A stretch of 64,000 bases of DNA from Tethya wilhelma (lineage: Eukaryota > Porifera > Demospongiae > Tethyida > Tethyidae), in assembly GCA_964030475.1 (NCBI GenBank), contig CAXIPT010000015.1, positions 157,692 through 221,691 of the forward strand, in the 5' to 3' direction. The position numbers and the translations under genes are program-made. A model generated the notes under the pieces. It had not been told where the DNA came from and ran no database searches. It saw only the letters and a program-made list of their open reading frames with translations. Position 1 is the first letter of the stretch; each line of letters begins with the position of its first letter. This document shows positions 1-12,686 of this stretch, in pieces.

Positions 1-1160
1 GTTGCTTTAATTTAGCGCACTTGAAAATCTACTGAATCAAAATCTAAAGTGGGTATTCTCATTTATGCGATTGTGGTCCAAGTCAGGCCTATATTGTCCT
101 AACTATAACAAAGTGGATATCGTTTGAATCCTCTCAGTGTGTTGAATTCAATAGTTAGGTCCACAGTCTTGTCCTTCCTTTTCACAGTCCAATATGAGCG
201 TGTCTTCTGTGGCCTTTTTGTGGCCTTTTTTTGGCATGACTAGATATTTTCACATATTATTCATTAGTGATTTGTTTTACAAAAAAAAAGTTAGCACCAT
301 TGTAATCAGCATAAAAAGGGCTTTCAAATGATATATAGATTGTCATGTTTTTTTTCAAAACCTTAGATACTGAGTTGCTTTATTTAGATCACCTGAAAAA
401 CCTACTGAATCAAAATCTACAGTGAGTATTGTCATTAATTTTATGCGATTATGGTCCAAGTCAGGCCTACGTTGTCCAAACTATAACAAAGTGGATATCA
501 TTTGAATCCTCTCAGTGTGTTGAATTCAATAATAAGGGCCACAGTCTTATCCAACGCTCTCACAGTCCAATATGCACGTGTCTTTTGTGGCCTTTTTGTG
601 GCTTTGTTGGACTAACTAATTATTTTTGCATATTGTTTGTGAGTAACTTGTTTTACAGAAAAAAAACGTTAGCACCATTGTAACTAGCATAAAAAGGGCT
701 TTCAAATGATATATAGATTGTCATGTTTTAATTTAAAACCTTACATACAGAGTTGCTTTGATTTAGAGCTCTTGAAAACCTACTGAATCAAAATCTATAG
801 TGGGTATTGTCATAATATTATATACGATTGTGGTCCAAGTCAGGCCTATTATTGTCCAATCTATAACTTAGTGGATATCGTTTTAATCCTCTCAGTCTGC
901 TGAATTCAATAATAAGGTCCACAGTCTTGTCCAACCTTTTTACAGTCCAATGTGAACATGTCTTTCGTGGCCTTTTTGTGGCCTTTTTTTGGCCTAACTA
1001 GATGTTTTCACATATTATTCGTTAGTGTTTTGTTTTACAAAGAAGAGTTAGCACCATTGTAATCAGCATAAGAAGGGCTTTCAAGTCAGGCCTACATTGT
1101 CCAAACTATAACAAAGTGGATATTGTTTGAATCCTCTCAGTGTGGCGAATTCAATAGTTC
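1..1160. repeat. Tandem satellite, about 375-bp unit, three copies plus a partial copy
   Basis: Units begin at 1, 374 and 752 with GTTGCTTTA/GATTTAG and run through conserved blocks such as CTACTGAATCAAAATCTA, GTCAGGCCTA and AAAAGGGCTTTCAA. A fourth, internally deleted copy (about 1084-1160) ends just before the first UBA6-like exon acceptor. The copies differ by scattered substitutions and small indels. The array may begin upstream of the window. No coding capacity was seen. Confidence 0.9.
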
Positions 1161-1176
1161 TCTTTCTTCATTACAG

Positions 1177-3569
1177 GGATGATGGTGATGCCAACCTTCT
1201 CTCAAAGTTAGCAACAGAAATAAACAATGACTACAAACTGGTCAGTAGATGTACTCGTTGACAATCATGTGATGAAATTTTTGGGGGGGAACTGACATAG
1301 CCTCATTCCCAGGCCTTCTGCATGCTGCTAGTATTGATTTATTAAATTGACGATCTTTACCATGTTTGTGCTTGAATAAATCGGCAATAGTAGCATGCAG
1401 AGGGCCTGAGGATGAGGCTAATGTTGATAATCTTTACCAATTTCTTTCCAGCACTTTGAGATGATCAGTGTACTTATAGTCAATTTACAGAAGGCAATAG
1501 ACAGGCAATATACACTGTCAAACATACATTTAGCACACTGATAGTTTTGAATCATAAGACTTACTATTTTCTGTACTCATGATATAACCCATCATAAGCT
1601 TCCATCTCTCTCCTTCTATCTCAGGTTGATAAGGTAGACAGTGGAGTATGTGTTGTGTGCCTAGCTTTATCTTGATGCAAGTGAAGTTTTGAGTGGTCTA
1701 GAGAAATGTGACCCTCAGTTATTTCAAATAAAGTAAGCCTCATGTTATCAAACAACCTTTTTCTCTCTATAATTATCACTGATTCTATTGCTAGAGGAGA
1801 TCGCTATGATGCTGTGAGAGTTTGTTTGGGAGAAGAACTTCTGCAGAAGTTAGCCAATCTCAAACTCTTCATGGTTAGTTACTCATGTATGTAATTCTAT
1901 TGGTATGCAGGTTGTTTTGTTGTTTTTTTCTCGATTGGGAGAATAGGGGGACCTCCCACCCCACTTTATTTCACTCATTCCGCCTCAAAAAAACTTCTAG
2001 AAAAACTCTGGGTTTGTACTTGTATTGAGCTATCTCTTTTTGTCTTCATGTACTGTAGGTTGGTTGTGGAGCTATTGGTTGTGAGATGTTGAAGAACTAT
2101 GCCATGTTGGGAGTTGGGAGAAAACCACACGGCCTAGTAAGACCAACCACTGTAGCAATTGACATGTACATTGTAATAATTAGTTATTGGCTATTGACTA
2201 AAGTCTGTCTGGTTTGAGAAAGCTGCCAAAAGTGAAATAATGAGATTCGTGTCTTATGGGGCAATTAAATAGCTAGCTTTTGACTGGTAATTAAGGAGTA
2301 GGAATTTGAGCAGGAAAAGTTATCAAAAGAATTGGGGGATGAGCTCTTTCCAATAGTGCTTGAAATTTTAATTTGTTGGCCAGACCCTTTCTCCTCAAAA
2401 GGTCAAAGGAGAAGGAGAGCTTGAATATGAGGCTAGATCCACTCAGTGTAATTTTTTAATGTGTTTTGCCTCATGAATTATCCAGATCACCATCACTGAT
2501 AATGATCTGATAGAGAAGTCAAATTTGAATCGTCAGTTTCTCTTCCGACCCCAACACATTCAGGTACATGTATGTACACTACATGTGATGGAAACGCTCA
2601 CCACTGTGTGTGTGTCAACCATAAAACAATCTCCGTCTTGCCTCTTTAGCAACCAAAGTCAGTCGTAGCTGCTCAGTCAACAACTGACATCAATTCAGGT
2701 ATTAACTTTAACCTTTCATGTTACAACTTATGTAGATTTCACAATAATATTATTGTCAGATATGTGTACATAATACACTGCTAAAAATTTTGGACTGCTT
2801 AATTTTCCATTTGGACTGATTCGCGTGTTTAATAATTTTTCATCATTAATGATAAATGTTTTGATAGCAAAAGTTTCTTAATCTACGATATTTGTAAGAT
2901 TATGTACCTTTACTGTGTTCATTGTCATTCCCTCCCTCACAGACCTCTCCATCAATGCCCAACAGTACAAGGTGTTCCCTGGAACCGAAGCCAAGATCTA
3001 CAATGATGGTTTCTTCATGGCTCAGGATATGGTGGTCAATGCCTTGGACAATGTGGAGGCACGAAGATATGTTGACAGGTAGGCTATGTACTGCAGTAGT
3101 ACATGTACATGTATAGTTTAGGCATTGATTATATAGATTATACTTATTACACCCTTCCCTGTGCTGTATGGAGTGCACTCTATAATAATCTATGGTTTAG
3201 GTCTTTGAAATTCCTGTAGATGGGATATTTTTGCCTTTGAACTGATTTGGTCAAAATAGGGGTGTAGTTTAAATTTTTTGCATATTTAATTCTTGCCAGT
3301 TGCACTTGTGACAAATTTATCGCCTCTGATAATTATTTGCAATAGAATTAAGTTTTAGTGTTGTTTATACATCTTGTGGTTTCTTTCCCTCACAGTCGTT
3401 GTGTGACCAACCAGCGACCTCTGTTGGAGTCAGGGACAATGGGCGCCAAAGGACATGTCCAGGTATGGCTGCATACATTTGTCTTTTTCAATCAATATGA
3501 TATGTTGTCATTGATACCTCCCTTTTCTAGGTGGTGGTGCCAAACCTAACAGAATCCTATTCCAGTCAG
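1177..3569 (+). CDS. UBA6: UBA6-like ubiquitin-activating enzyme E1, internal exons only (truncated)
   Basis: E1 enzymes adenylate ubiquitin (UBA6 also FAT10) and pass it to E2s. Exons with GT-AG borders: 1177-1240, 1625-1645 (uncertain), 1665-1732, 1795-1873, 2059-2136, 2486-2563, 2650-2698, 2943-3078, 3396-3462 and 3531-3569, with matching phases from 1665 onward. Visible motifs are [34 protein letters not shown] (nucleotide-binding glycine loop), [40 protein letters not shown] and [23 protein letters not shown] and the QPKS block are closer to UBA6 than to UBA1. The N-terminal half, the catalytic-cysteine domain and the ubiquitin-fold domain are absent. The exon that should encode the GG-x-x-(A/S)QE helix is missing: only 19 bp separate the pieces at 1645 and 1665. 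Downstream the gene runs into a foldback element and an N gap and does not resume. It is either a partial gene or an assembly break. Confidence 0.85.
1298..1420. mobile_element. Short foldback MITE in a UBA6-like intron
   Basis: An inverted repeat with ends TAGCCTCATTCCCAGGCC and GGCCTGAGGATGAGGCTA, and an inner GCATGCTGCTA/TAGCATGC pair, encloses about 65 bp of AT-rich sequence. The ends resemble those of the larger element at 44277-45140 (TAGCCTCGTCC). No clear target-site duplication was seen. Confidence 0.7.
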
Positions 3570-3605
3570 GTATGTAGTACTTGTACTTGTCCATCCACTG
3601 TAAAG

Positions 3606-5198
3606 TATGAAGGGCCATTTAGGCCAAAAATCCACTATAATTGGCGAACGCCAAAATGGTTTACCACTTCCGCGTACAACACTTCCGTTCGCCAAAATGG
3701 TTAACCAGATTGGCAAACAAAAATCGATCACTTTGCATGCACAAATGGATAACCAGAGTGGATAACCATCTTTGGTTTATCAGATTGGTTCACCATCTGG
3801 GTTCACTATTTTTTGGTTCACCAAATTTGTTCACCAGATCTGCTCCAACTTGGTTCACCATTTTGGTTCACCAGCTTGGTTCACCATTTTGGTTCACCAG
3901 CTTGGTTCACCACTTTGGTTCACCAACTTGGTCAACTGTTCCATTTTGGTTTGCCACTGTTTGGTTCACCATTTCATTCACATACCGGATTGGATAATAA
4001 AGGATATTATTATTAAAAAGAACCTTGCTGAAGATCAAACTGTTGTCATCTATAAATGAGCAAACAGTGATAAAAAGGATTCGTACAAGACAACCAAGAC
4101 GAGCTGGGGGTATTCAAGTACTCAAGTGCAGGTATTATCAGAAATGGAGAGAATGATTGAATTAGCTTACATCCACGTGCACTCCAAAGACGTACAAGCA
4201 TGGATAGTATAGCAACTCAACTGGGAAGGCTGCATTGCATTATGTTTATACTCCTATTAGAAACAGATCCTTAGGAGTGTTTGCAGATGCTTGGAATTGC
4301 CACTGGTTGGGTTCAGAATAATATAATTATGTCCCCTATACAAATGTGGAGATCAGGAATGATACATAATGTAAATTCTGATTCTGTTGCCACAAGAGAG
4401 CTCTTCCAAAGTGATTTATCAACTTTTGGTATTGATCATGAGAGTCCAGTCCCTCTTATACCAATGATGATGCTTTAAATTTTGAATCTGACTCCGGGAA
4501 CCACTAATACTTAGTGAGGAACAACTTGAAGAGTTAAGGAAGATTGATCCTCTCCAACAAAGTGATTCATGGGGACTCAATTTGTATATGTATATCTGCA
4601 GCACAGAAAATCTATGAAATGTTATTATGATAATCATGCAGTGTTATACTTTTATGTTTGTGGAAATTTTCTGGATAGATTAATTATTACAAGTTTCAAT
4701 ACTATAATAATAATTATTATATGCAAACTGACAACCGTACAATATTATTGCATCATTGATTCAAGTACAATGTCATAAGACATATAAAATAAATCTAAAT
4801 CAACACCAAGCTCACCATTTCGGTTCACCATATGGTGAACCGAAATGGTGAAACAAAGTGGAAAACAAAAACGGTGAACCAAAACTGGTGAACCAATCTG
4901 GTGAACCCAAATGATGAACCAATCTGGTGAACCAAGTTGGTGAACCAATCTGGTGAACCAAGTTGGTGAACCAATCTGGTGAACCAAAATGGTGAACGTT
5001 AACCAAAAAATGGTGAAGCAAAGTGGTGAACCAAGCTATTTATCCACAGTCTGGTTATCCATTTGTGCATGCAATGTGGTTGATTTGTTTGCCAATCTGG
5101 TTGACCGTTTTGGCGAACGGAAGTGTTGTACACGGAAGTGGTTAACCATTTTTGACGTTCGTCAATTAGTGGATTTTTGGCCTAAATGGCCCTTCATA
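3606..5198. mobile_element. 1.6-kb foldback element built of GGTTCACC repeats
   Basis: The left end (TATGAAGGGCCATTTAGGCC at 3606) and right end (GGCCTAAATGGCCCTTCATA, ending 5198) are inverted repeats continuing inward about 400 bp. The element is flanked by the direct repeat GTAAAG (3600-3605 and 5199-5204). The inner part of each arm is a degenerate array in which GGTTCACC (right arm GGTGAACC) recurs every 18-20 bp. The unpaired centre (about 4000-4800) is AT-rich and has short open stretches but no recognisable transposase. Open frames in the arms (Phe-Gly-Ser-Pro/Val-His repeats) follow from the 8-mer periodicity and are not treated as genes. Confidence 0.85.
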
Positions 5199-5229
5199 GT
5201 AAAGTACTTTATGACTAGCATCATTGCCA

Positions 5230-5284
5230 NNNNNNNNNNNNNNNNNNNNNNNNNNNNNNNNNNNNNNNNNNNNNNNNNNNNNNN
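5230..5284. other. Assembly gap (55 N)
   Basis: Undetermined bases. A further single N lies at 5432. The sequence on the two sides does not continue the same gene, so the join across the gap is not supported by gene content. The stretch 5285-5625 shows nothing coding. Confidence 0.95.
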
Positions 5285-5625
5285 AGAGCTAACATCTTAC
5301 TTGAACATTCTTGCATCTTTACAAACAACAAGTAAGACATCTTTGGTGCTGTGTTGTTCAACTGTTTCCATAAGTCCAAGAGGTACCTTCATACATTGGA
5401 TAGAAAGGGATAAAATACCATCGGAGTAAAANTATGTGTTATTATAGCTGGCTGCTATAGCTACAAATTAACTACAGCATACCTAATGCAATTTCTCACA
5501 ACTACTCACACTGAATTATACAGAGTGAATATTTAATGGATCCTCTCTTAAGTCAGTTTGCAATCACATCTGTTGCTTATTGTAAAACTGAAACAGTGAC
5601 TATAAAAGTGAAATTAATTATTGTT

Positions 5626-7116
5626 ATGCGGTTCCTTGTCTTCTTGATTACTCTTAGACTCCTAAAGTCTGTGGAGCCTCAGAACCGGTGTGTTAGAGAG
5701 ATCAGATCACTAAAGGATGACCTACAAGATGAGCTGAGAGAGATCGTGAGAGATACACTGATTCCAGAATCTAGTGTTTCTAGCGAACATGTAGTACTAC
5801 AAGAACTGGTTGAAGAGACAGCAACAAAGGAAGATATCCACACACTCAAGCAAAGCATCACTGCTGGAAATCAACTTATCCATGACACAATAGATGCTAA
5901 TCATAATGGCACTATTGAAAATCTACAGCAAATTATCCAAAATAAAGCCACAAAAAGAGATATTGAGGCACTTCATCTTGGAAACCAAGCCATCATGGAC
6001 ACCTTACTTGCTATCAATAACACAATTAGAAATGAGGTCACAAACATTTGTGAAGTTATAAATTTGCTCAATTTCAGTAACGAAATAACCACTGAAGCTC
6101 TCTCACAGATTGTAGCAACACAGGAATTAATCCAAAAGGCTACCACTCTCAATTGTGATATCAGCCACGGTCCAGAAGACCAGTGTGTCACAAAAGATGA
6201 GGTACAAGCTATCATTAGAGAAGAGGTAGAATCAGTTGTAAGGAGTGAAGTACAGTTTCTCACGAGACAAATTGCCAATATACAAAATAACTTGGACCAA
6301 CTGCTACAAACACTCAAGGTAAATGCTGTCTCTACAGCATCCACTACAGAGAGTAGTACAACCACAGACTTCATTCAAGAGCCTACAACCGACAAGATTA
6401 CAACCTCTAATCCACTGTACACGCATACTTGCAATGGCACACCAGGATGGAAGCAAGTGGTGTTCATTGACATGACTGATATCAGTCACAACTGTCCTCC
6501 TGGACTACAACTGTCTTTATATCCGAAGAGAACATGTGGACGAGCTCACTCAGGTGCAAATAATTGTTCGTCAACTACATTAAAAGTTGAAGGTTCTGAG
6601 TACAGCCGAGTTTGTGGGAGGATCAGAGGGTATCAAGTTGGATCAACTGTGTCATTTACTGGGTATAACTTAGCTTCTAATTCACTTGAATATCGGTATG
6701 TTGATGGTGCGAGTCTGACTCATGGACCTGATGGTGAACGGCAACACATCTGGACCTTTGCAGCCGGACTCACAGAAGAAGCTTTCATTCCTTTATACAA
6801 TTACTATCTTTGTCCCTGTGACCAATCAACCTTTGGCTCTCCTCCATTTGTTGGTAATGATTATTTCTGTGAGAGTGGTGCAAACAGAGACTGGATTTAT
6901 GGAGGCTTTCATGGAGAATTTTTTACAAATGACCCCCTCTGGGATGGACAGGGCTGTTCATCCACTAGCACATGTTGTCAACTCAACAACCCTCCATGGT
7001 TCACAAAGGACCTACCCAACCTTACAACTGATGATATTGAGCTACGCCTGTGTCTAAATAATGAGAGTCTCTACAGTGACGTTGCACTAGAGCTCATTGA
7101 ACTCTATGTCCAATAA
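5626..7116 (+). CDS. Secreted coiled-coil protein with cysteine-rich C-terminal domain (sponge/cnidarian family)
   Basis: Uninterrupted 496-residue frame. I chose the ATG at 5626 because it opens a signal peptide (MRFLVFLITLRLLKSVEP); an in-frame ATG 30 codons upstream would bury it. Residues 20-245 are charged and heptad-like with repeated 'T-K-x-D/E' helices, consistent with a coiled-coil stalk. A Thr/Ser-rich linker follows (about 255-275). The C-terminal 220 residues form a globular cysteine-rich domain with motifs CPPGLQLSL, VCGRIRGYQ, VDGASLTHG, IWTFAAGL, VGNDYFCESG, DPLWDGQGC, STCCQLNNPPWF, TTDDIELRLC and a terminal LIELYVQ. From memory this domain is widespread in sponge and coral secreted proteins and has no settled function; that attribution is recall, not a search. 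Several N-glycosylation sites are present. Probable role: extracellular recognition or matrix. Confidence 0.85.
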   Translation: MRFLVFLITLRLLKSVEPQNRCVREIRSLKDDLQDELREIVRDTLIPESSVSSEHVVLQELVEETATKEDIHTLKQSITAGNQLIHDTIDANHNGTIENLQQIIQNKATKRDIEALHLGNQAIMDTLLAINNTIRNEVTNICEVINLLNFSNEITTEALSQIVATQELIQKATTLNCDISHGPEDQCVTKDEVQAIIREEVESVVRSEVQFLTRQIANIQNNLDQLLQTLKVNAVSTASTTESSTTTDFIQEPTTDKITTSNPLYTHTCNGTPGWKQVVFIDMTDISHNCPPGLQLSLYPKRTCGRAHSGANNCSSTTLKVEGSEYSRVCGRIRGYQVGSTVSFTGYNLASNSLEYRYVDGASLTHGPDGERQHIWTFAAGLTEEAFIPLYNYYLCPCDQSTFGSPPFVGNDYFCESGANRDWIYGGFHGEFFTNDPLWDGQGCSSTSTCCQLNNPPWFTKDLPNLTTDDIELRLCLNNESLYSDVALELIELYVQ

Positions 7117-7485
7117 AAGTATTACAGATAGACCTATGTGGTACCTAGAATATAGTGTTAGAAGTGATATTGTTGTAGAACCACAAAACAACTCAGGTAA
7201 CACTCACAAAAACATTTTAATCAAATAAAATGTGTCATTATATGTTTACATCCAGACAGTCACAAATGCCTATTTGTGTAAACACACTATACTCTATATA
7301 TTGTGTGTGGTTTGGAGGTTGGTATGGAACACAAGGAGAGCAGTAACCACTTTAAGGTCTTCTCTGCTTTAGCCCCGATATACATGTATAATACATCCTA
7401 GAGAGAGAGCATCCCTATCACCAGAGCCTAGCTCTGCTGTGGCGTAGCCTAGTTTGGTGTGTATCAGCTAGGGTAGAATGTGTGA

Positions 7486-7542
<57 letters not shown>

Positions 7543-9375
7543 AACATGGATTGTTCTCCCTATACCCTCACTCCATCATTTTGAGGGAAGCTATATAGAG
7601 GTTAGGTTCATGGCTAACTTTTTGGTGTGTTAAGAAACAATGTAGGTGTGTTGTATGAAAATAGTTCAAGTATAATTTGTACACACACAGGTGTGTATAC
7701 TGCTATGAATGTGTATACGACAGTTTGAATGTGTACATAAATGCTAGCTCCATGCATAAGCAACATGTACAGTGCCTGAACAGTAGTTTTGTGGTGAAGT
7801 TAAATTTGTTGAGAGGAATAGGGACAGATGAGAAGTATAAAACTTACAGAGAAAGGGAGAGGGGGTTCAATCAGCCATTCACAATCTGTTAAGCATATTT
7901 CTATGTTGGTTTTATACTTATGTGGAGTTGGGTATGAGGCTACTAATGAGACTACCAATGGAAGCATATAACATAAGTACATACATACACAGCATGGTTC
8001 AAAAGAATATCATTTCAATTCCATTTTATCATTTCATTTCAATTTATCATTTCATTTCAATTCCATTGATTAATCACAGTATAGACATTGTGGACGTATA
8101 CATTATGTGGCAGGATGCTCAGTCTAGTCTGCCTCTATGAGAAGCCAGCTAGTGCTAGAGGAAGAAGAGTTAACACTCTTGAAGACGTACAGGAGGTAGA
8201 GCTAGAGGTTTGGTTCAGCATGGCTAATTTGTTTGATGTGTTGAGAAACAGTATAGGAAGCATGTAAAATATCTGCACACACGCAAAGTTAACAAATTTA
8301 TACAAACACAAGTCAATCTGCTTTGATTCCAAGGCCCTACAAAGGCGTGTGTACAGCCTTGAATGCATATAGCAACGTGTGTGTGTGTGTGTGTACACTT
8401 GCACTATTAGGCCTCTCTCACCCACATAATAGTATTATAGGCGGGATTTAGTGTAGAGGGTACACTATTTCCCATCACAATAGAGACATTGTAGACGTAC
8501 GCAATTACTACGCATTATGTAGCAAGATACTCAGTCTAGTCTGGCTTGAGAAGTCAATTAGTGCTAGAGGGGGAAGAGTTAACACTCTTGAAGACAGGAG
8601 AGCTAGAAGTTTGGTTCATGGCTAATTTTTTGGTGTGTTGAGAAACAATGTAGGTGGTATACAAAATACCGTATAGCAGGAAATTTCTGTGGGTTGCAAA
8701 TTTTTGTTATTTTCATGACTAACCCCTGCATCACGAAATTTTTCCTCCCACAAAAATTTTTTCTGAGGTCAACGGTCAGTGGCCACAAGCACATTGACAA
8801 AGACTTCAGTTCTCTGTGTCTTTCCTGTCCTTTCAAGAAGTTTGCAGTCAAAATAGCTATAGTATCTAGCTGACATGAATATGATTGTCTTACCTCACAG
8901 CAGCTAATTGATGCATCCACATTCAGTGGGTTACAATTCCACTCACCACTGAGGAAGGTACTGGAGTGAGACAGCTGCATCTGCCGCATCATGGTGATCT
9001 GAAAATGAGTAATGACAGTGAGTGGTGATGAGAACAGGGAATGGCTCTTGCACACTGACAGGGTCAAAACATGATCATTAATTAGGGGCTTGAATCTTAT
9101 TAAACTGGTAGTTACCTTTGTGAAACCATATGCTAATTATTTAGATGTTTATTTGCTGAAAATTTCGTTCTTTTCAGTTTTGCCGCAGCTCGGCCGCAGC
9201 TGACATGTCGACAACAAAAGCCATAATTAATGCCCACCACCACCTAAATGAGACCACACCCACAAGTTTTGTGCTGTGTCAGCAAACAAACAAAAGTGTA
9301 GTCACTGAGAAGCTAGTAACAAGTGTATCTTCTGAATTCTGAACTGGAGGTGAACATCATCCTGTCCTAAGTATA
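7117..9375. repeat. Intergenic region with microsatellite and dispersed repeat copies
   Basis: No gene recognised. It holds a (GT)n tract (7488-7541) and three partial copies of a dispersed repeat containing GGTGTGTTGAGAAACA and TGTACACACACA (about 7586-7735, 8185-8395 and 8585-8670). A fourth copy lies at about 14645-14870. A half MITE of the TACCGTATAGC family begins at 8668. The last 100 bp before 9376 are presumably promoter and 5' UTR of NLR A. Confidence 0.6.
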
Positions 9376-12300
9376 ATGGAAGTCAATGCTGACTATTATT
9401 TCGACTCTATACCTCTAGAGAACAGATTCAAACTGGACAAGGGTCTGGACTATGATCATGATGGTGTCCAAAGGGACCTTGGTACTATTGCTCGTTCAAT
9501 GGACCAGTGGGAAGGAAATATTGCTGAAGAGCTTCACCTGACCATATTTGAGATACAAGCCATCAGAACAAAGTACCCTGGAGAGCTACCCTTACAAACG
9601 TGAGTCACGGTGAGGTGACATGATCACCACTAAGTACAGTAATTTAAAAGTCTGTTCAGCTGTGACTAGTGGGTTCACAAAGCTACTATTACTGAGTTCT
9701 TTGGAAATGCCGTTTCCCAATTTCTAAATTGATATGTATTTAATGGATCGTGCAGTACAGCTGTACGTAGACAAGAACTTTACTAGACTCTGGTAAATAT
9801 GCAGTGGGGGGAAGGGGCCGGAACCCTGTCTGTTACAGACTTGCTACTAAAGCATTTGGGCATGGACATTTTTTATAATTACAATGATGATTAGTTACAT
9901 AATTTGTACCACAGGCTGGAAAGCAGTTTTAAGACTTAATTACAAACAAGTCACCCAGTCTGTTCTTCATCTCTCCTCTCTGTAGAAGAGCTGCCTTACA
10001 GAAGTGGCAGGAGAAGTTTGGTCCCATGGCTACCTATAGAGCTCTGATTACAGCATTTGTGAGAGCTGGTAGGAGAGACTGTGCTAGGGCAGTTTGTAAA
10101 GTGATCAAAGAAAGTGACACAGGTGTGTTGAACAAAACTATATGTACTCACACAGAACCCAGGGTCTATATAGTGCATAAATTTTATAAAAGCTACATAA
10201 ACCTTCTGTATTAATTTTCTTGCTTAGATGGTCTAAATTTTCCTCCTTCAAAACTGGACAGTGATCTCAGTGTTCCCCTCCCACCCAATATCTCACGTTT
10301 TGCTATGTACCTCAAAGGAGTGTACAGACGAGCAATCTCAACATCAGACAAGTTCCCTCACCTAATGTGCAACCAGTTCATCAACCTCGCTCTCGTCAAG
10401 AAAGATTATGTAAGCAGGTCGGAAGCAGATGACTTTACCAAAGCCACTCTACACGGACACATCGATGAGATCCTCAAAAAAAAGGTACCAATTAAACTAG
10501 AAGAAATACTCAACCCAGCACAAGGTCAGCCAGACATGAAGTGCATATTCATAGAGGGTGCTCCTGGTATAGGAAAGAGCACATGTGTTGGGGAGCTTTG
10601 TAGAAGATGGGATGAAATTGATGCTCTCAAAAAGTATTCCCTAGTCATTCTCTTAAGGCTACGTGAGAAGCAAGTGCAAAAAGCTCAAAGTGTTGAGGAT
10701 CTCTGTTTCCATAGAAACAGTGATCTTAGACAAGCTGTAGCGGCTGAGATTGAAGGTTGTGAAGGTAGAGATGTGCTTTTCATTCTTGATGGGTTTGATG
10801 AGCTCCCAGAGTCTCTTCGAAGGCAGTCTGTGTTTGTTGAGCTTATCCAGGGCACTTACCTTTCCTATTGCACAGTCCTAGTGACTAGCAGACCTTCTGC
10901 TACTGCAGACCTTCTTGCTGTAGCCCGGCCTCAAATACACAAGCAAATAGAAGTGGTAGGATTTACTCAAGAGCGTATTGAGGAGTATGCTAGAGCCTTC
11001 TTTGCCTCTCAGAAACAAATACTAGACAACTTCTTGACATATTTGTCCACCCATCCTCACATCAGAAGCATGATGTATATTCCCCTCAACTGTACCATAG
11101 TGGTAGAAATCTATAGGCACAATAGGACTGGCAATAGACCTATCCCTCAAACCATGACTCAACTCTACGTTGAAATGAGTCGGACACTATTGAAGAGATA
11201 CCTTGGTGAGGATGACCCATTGGCCAAACACATCCCTTTAAGGTTACAAGACCTTCCAACACAACTGCTTGAGCCATTTACATCATTAGCCAAGTTAGCT
11301 TTTGATGGTTTGGAAAGGAATGAGGTGGTCTTCCATGAGCTTCCAGTTGACTTCACTCATTTTGGTTTCATGAATTCACCAACTGATCTCTATCTTGGTG
11401 AGAAATGTTTGATATCCCATAGCTTTCTCCATCTCACCCTTCAAGAGTTCCTTGCAGCCTTCCATATCTCTCAGCTCTCACCAGGTGAACAGCAGAGTGT
11501 GTTTGAGGAGCGTTGTAGAACAGCTGGTTGGGATGTGGTCTGGAGGTTTGTAGCTGGTCTGAGTGGATTCCATGGAATTGGGTGGGAAGTGGTTCAATCA
11601 AAAGCAGGAAGAGGTGAGGATGGAGAAGTGTTGCCATTCTTGATTCAGTGTTTGTATGAAGCACAAGAGAATGTTGATTCTAACTCTGGTTTGGGAGAGT
11701 CTGAGGTTGTGTTTGACGGTACAGATGATCTTACTCCATTTGATTGCTATGCTGTTGGTTCTTGTGTGGCCAACAGTGGGTGTATGTGGAAGCTAGATAT
11801 GTCCAGTAACTTTGAGTGTGGTAGTACATTGGTTGAGATGCTGAAACATGGTCTTCATTTCTCTTACGCAAACTTGCCGCGAAAGGAACACTCAAATATT
11901 CTCACACTAAATGTATGTTTCTGTGGACTAAATACATCAGCTTTCACCCAACTTGCTGATGTCATCCCACTCATGCCCAACTTGAGAGAGCTCGATATCA
12001 ATGACAACCCAGCAGGAGATGGTGGACTGGTGAAACTCTTCCATTCATTGTCTCATCTCAAGAGACTACATACACTACGTATGCATAGGACTAGCATTAG
12101 CTACAGTGATATTGAAGCGCTATCATTGCCTTCTCTAGTTAGTCTGAGGGAGCTTGTTATAGGGGAATTTGATGTGACCATGTCACCTGAATGTAAGGAA
12201 CTAATGTTTCAGAAGGTGCTCTCACCATCCTCATTAGAGAGGCTTACAGTCTATTATGTTAATTGGACCCAGCAGGCTGCCACACTGTTAGAAAGAAACT

Positions 12301-12686
12301 GGAATCTTATCAAATTAGAACAGCATCAGGATCACCAGTACATTATTGCATCATCATCTGTTGTACTCATAGCCAAAGCTTTGCACAAACATTCTCATTT
12401 AAAGTTTTTGGTGTTAAGAATTGTTGACGTTTTTCCTATCACTGATGACATTGTCTTATTGTTGGCTGAAATGCTAAAATATAATCGCTCACTAGAATGT
12501 TTGGAATTAGAATCAATCACTAAACATCAGCTCTCCATTCTTAATGATGCCCTCCAGTGCAACCACACACTAAAAAAACTGATAGTAACACTAATAATTA
12601 TTCATGCAAGACACCCAAAACAGCTTCAAAATACGACTCTTGATCTGGATCCTAGAATAACACATCACATGCAAATTTCCATATAG
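9376..12686 (+). CDS. NLR A: DEATH-NACHT-LRR innate-immune receptor
   Basis: Three exons, 9376-9599, 9986-10122 and 10228-12686, join in phase (2, then 1) to a 939-residue protein. Exons 1-2 encode a DEATH domain (YYFDSIPLENRFKLDKGLDY, MDQWEGNIAEEL, ALQKWQEKFG, YRALITAFVRAGRRDCA). Exon 3 encodes a NACHT ATPase with Walker A GAPGIGKST (about 231-239), Walker B LFILDGFDELP (about 304-314) and sensor-1-like VLVTSRPSAT, then helical NACHT-associated sequence and degenerate leucine-rich repeats (RELDINDNPAGDGGLVKL) to the stop. This is the architecture of bona fide NLRs reported from demosponges. It is predicted to be a cytosolic sensor that oligomerises on ligand binding and signals through DEATH-DEATH contacts. 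NLR B has the same three-exon structure and a closely similar sequence. No signal peptide or 2A leader was found in front of this copy. Confidence 0.93.

Noticed and set aside
3641..4059. Open frames of about 100 residues rich in Phe-Gly-Ser-Pro/Val-His repeats (also 4745-5021, minus)
   Set aside because: They arise from the GGTTCACC array in the arms of a foldback element and occur in several frames and both strands.
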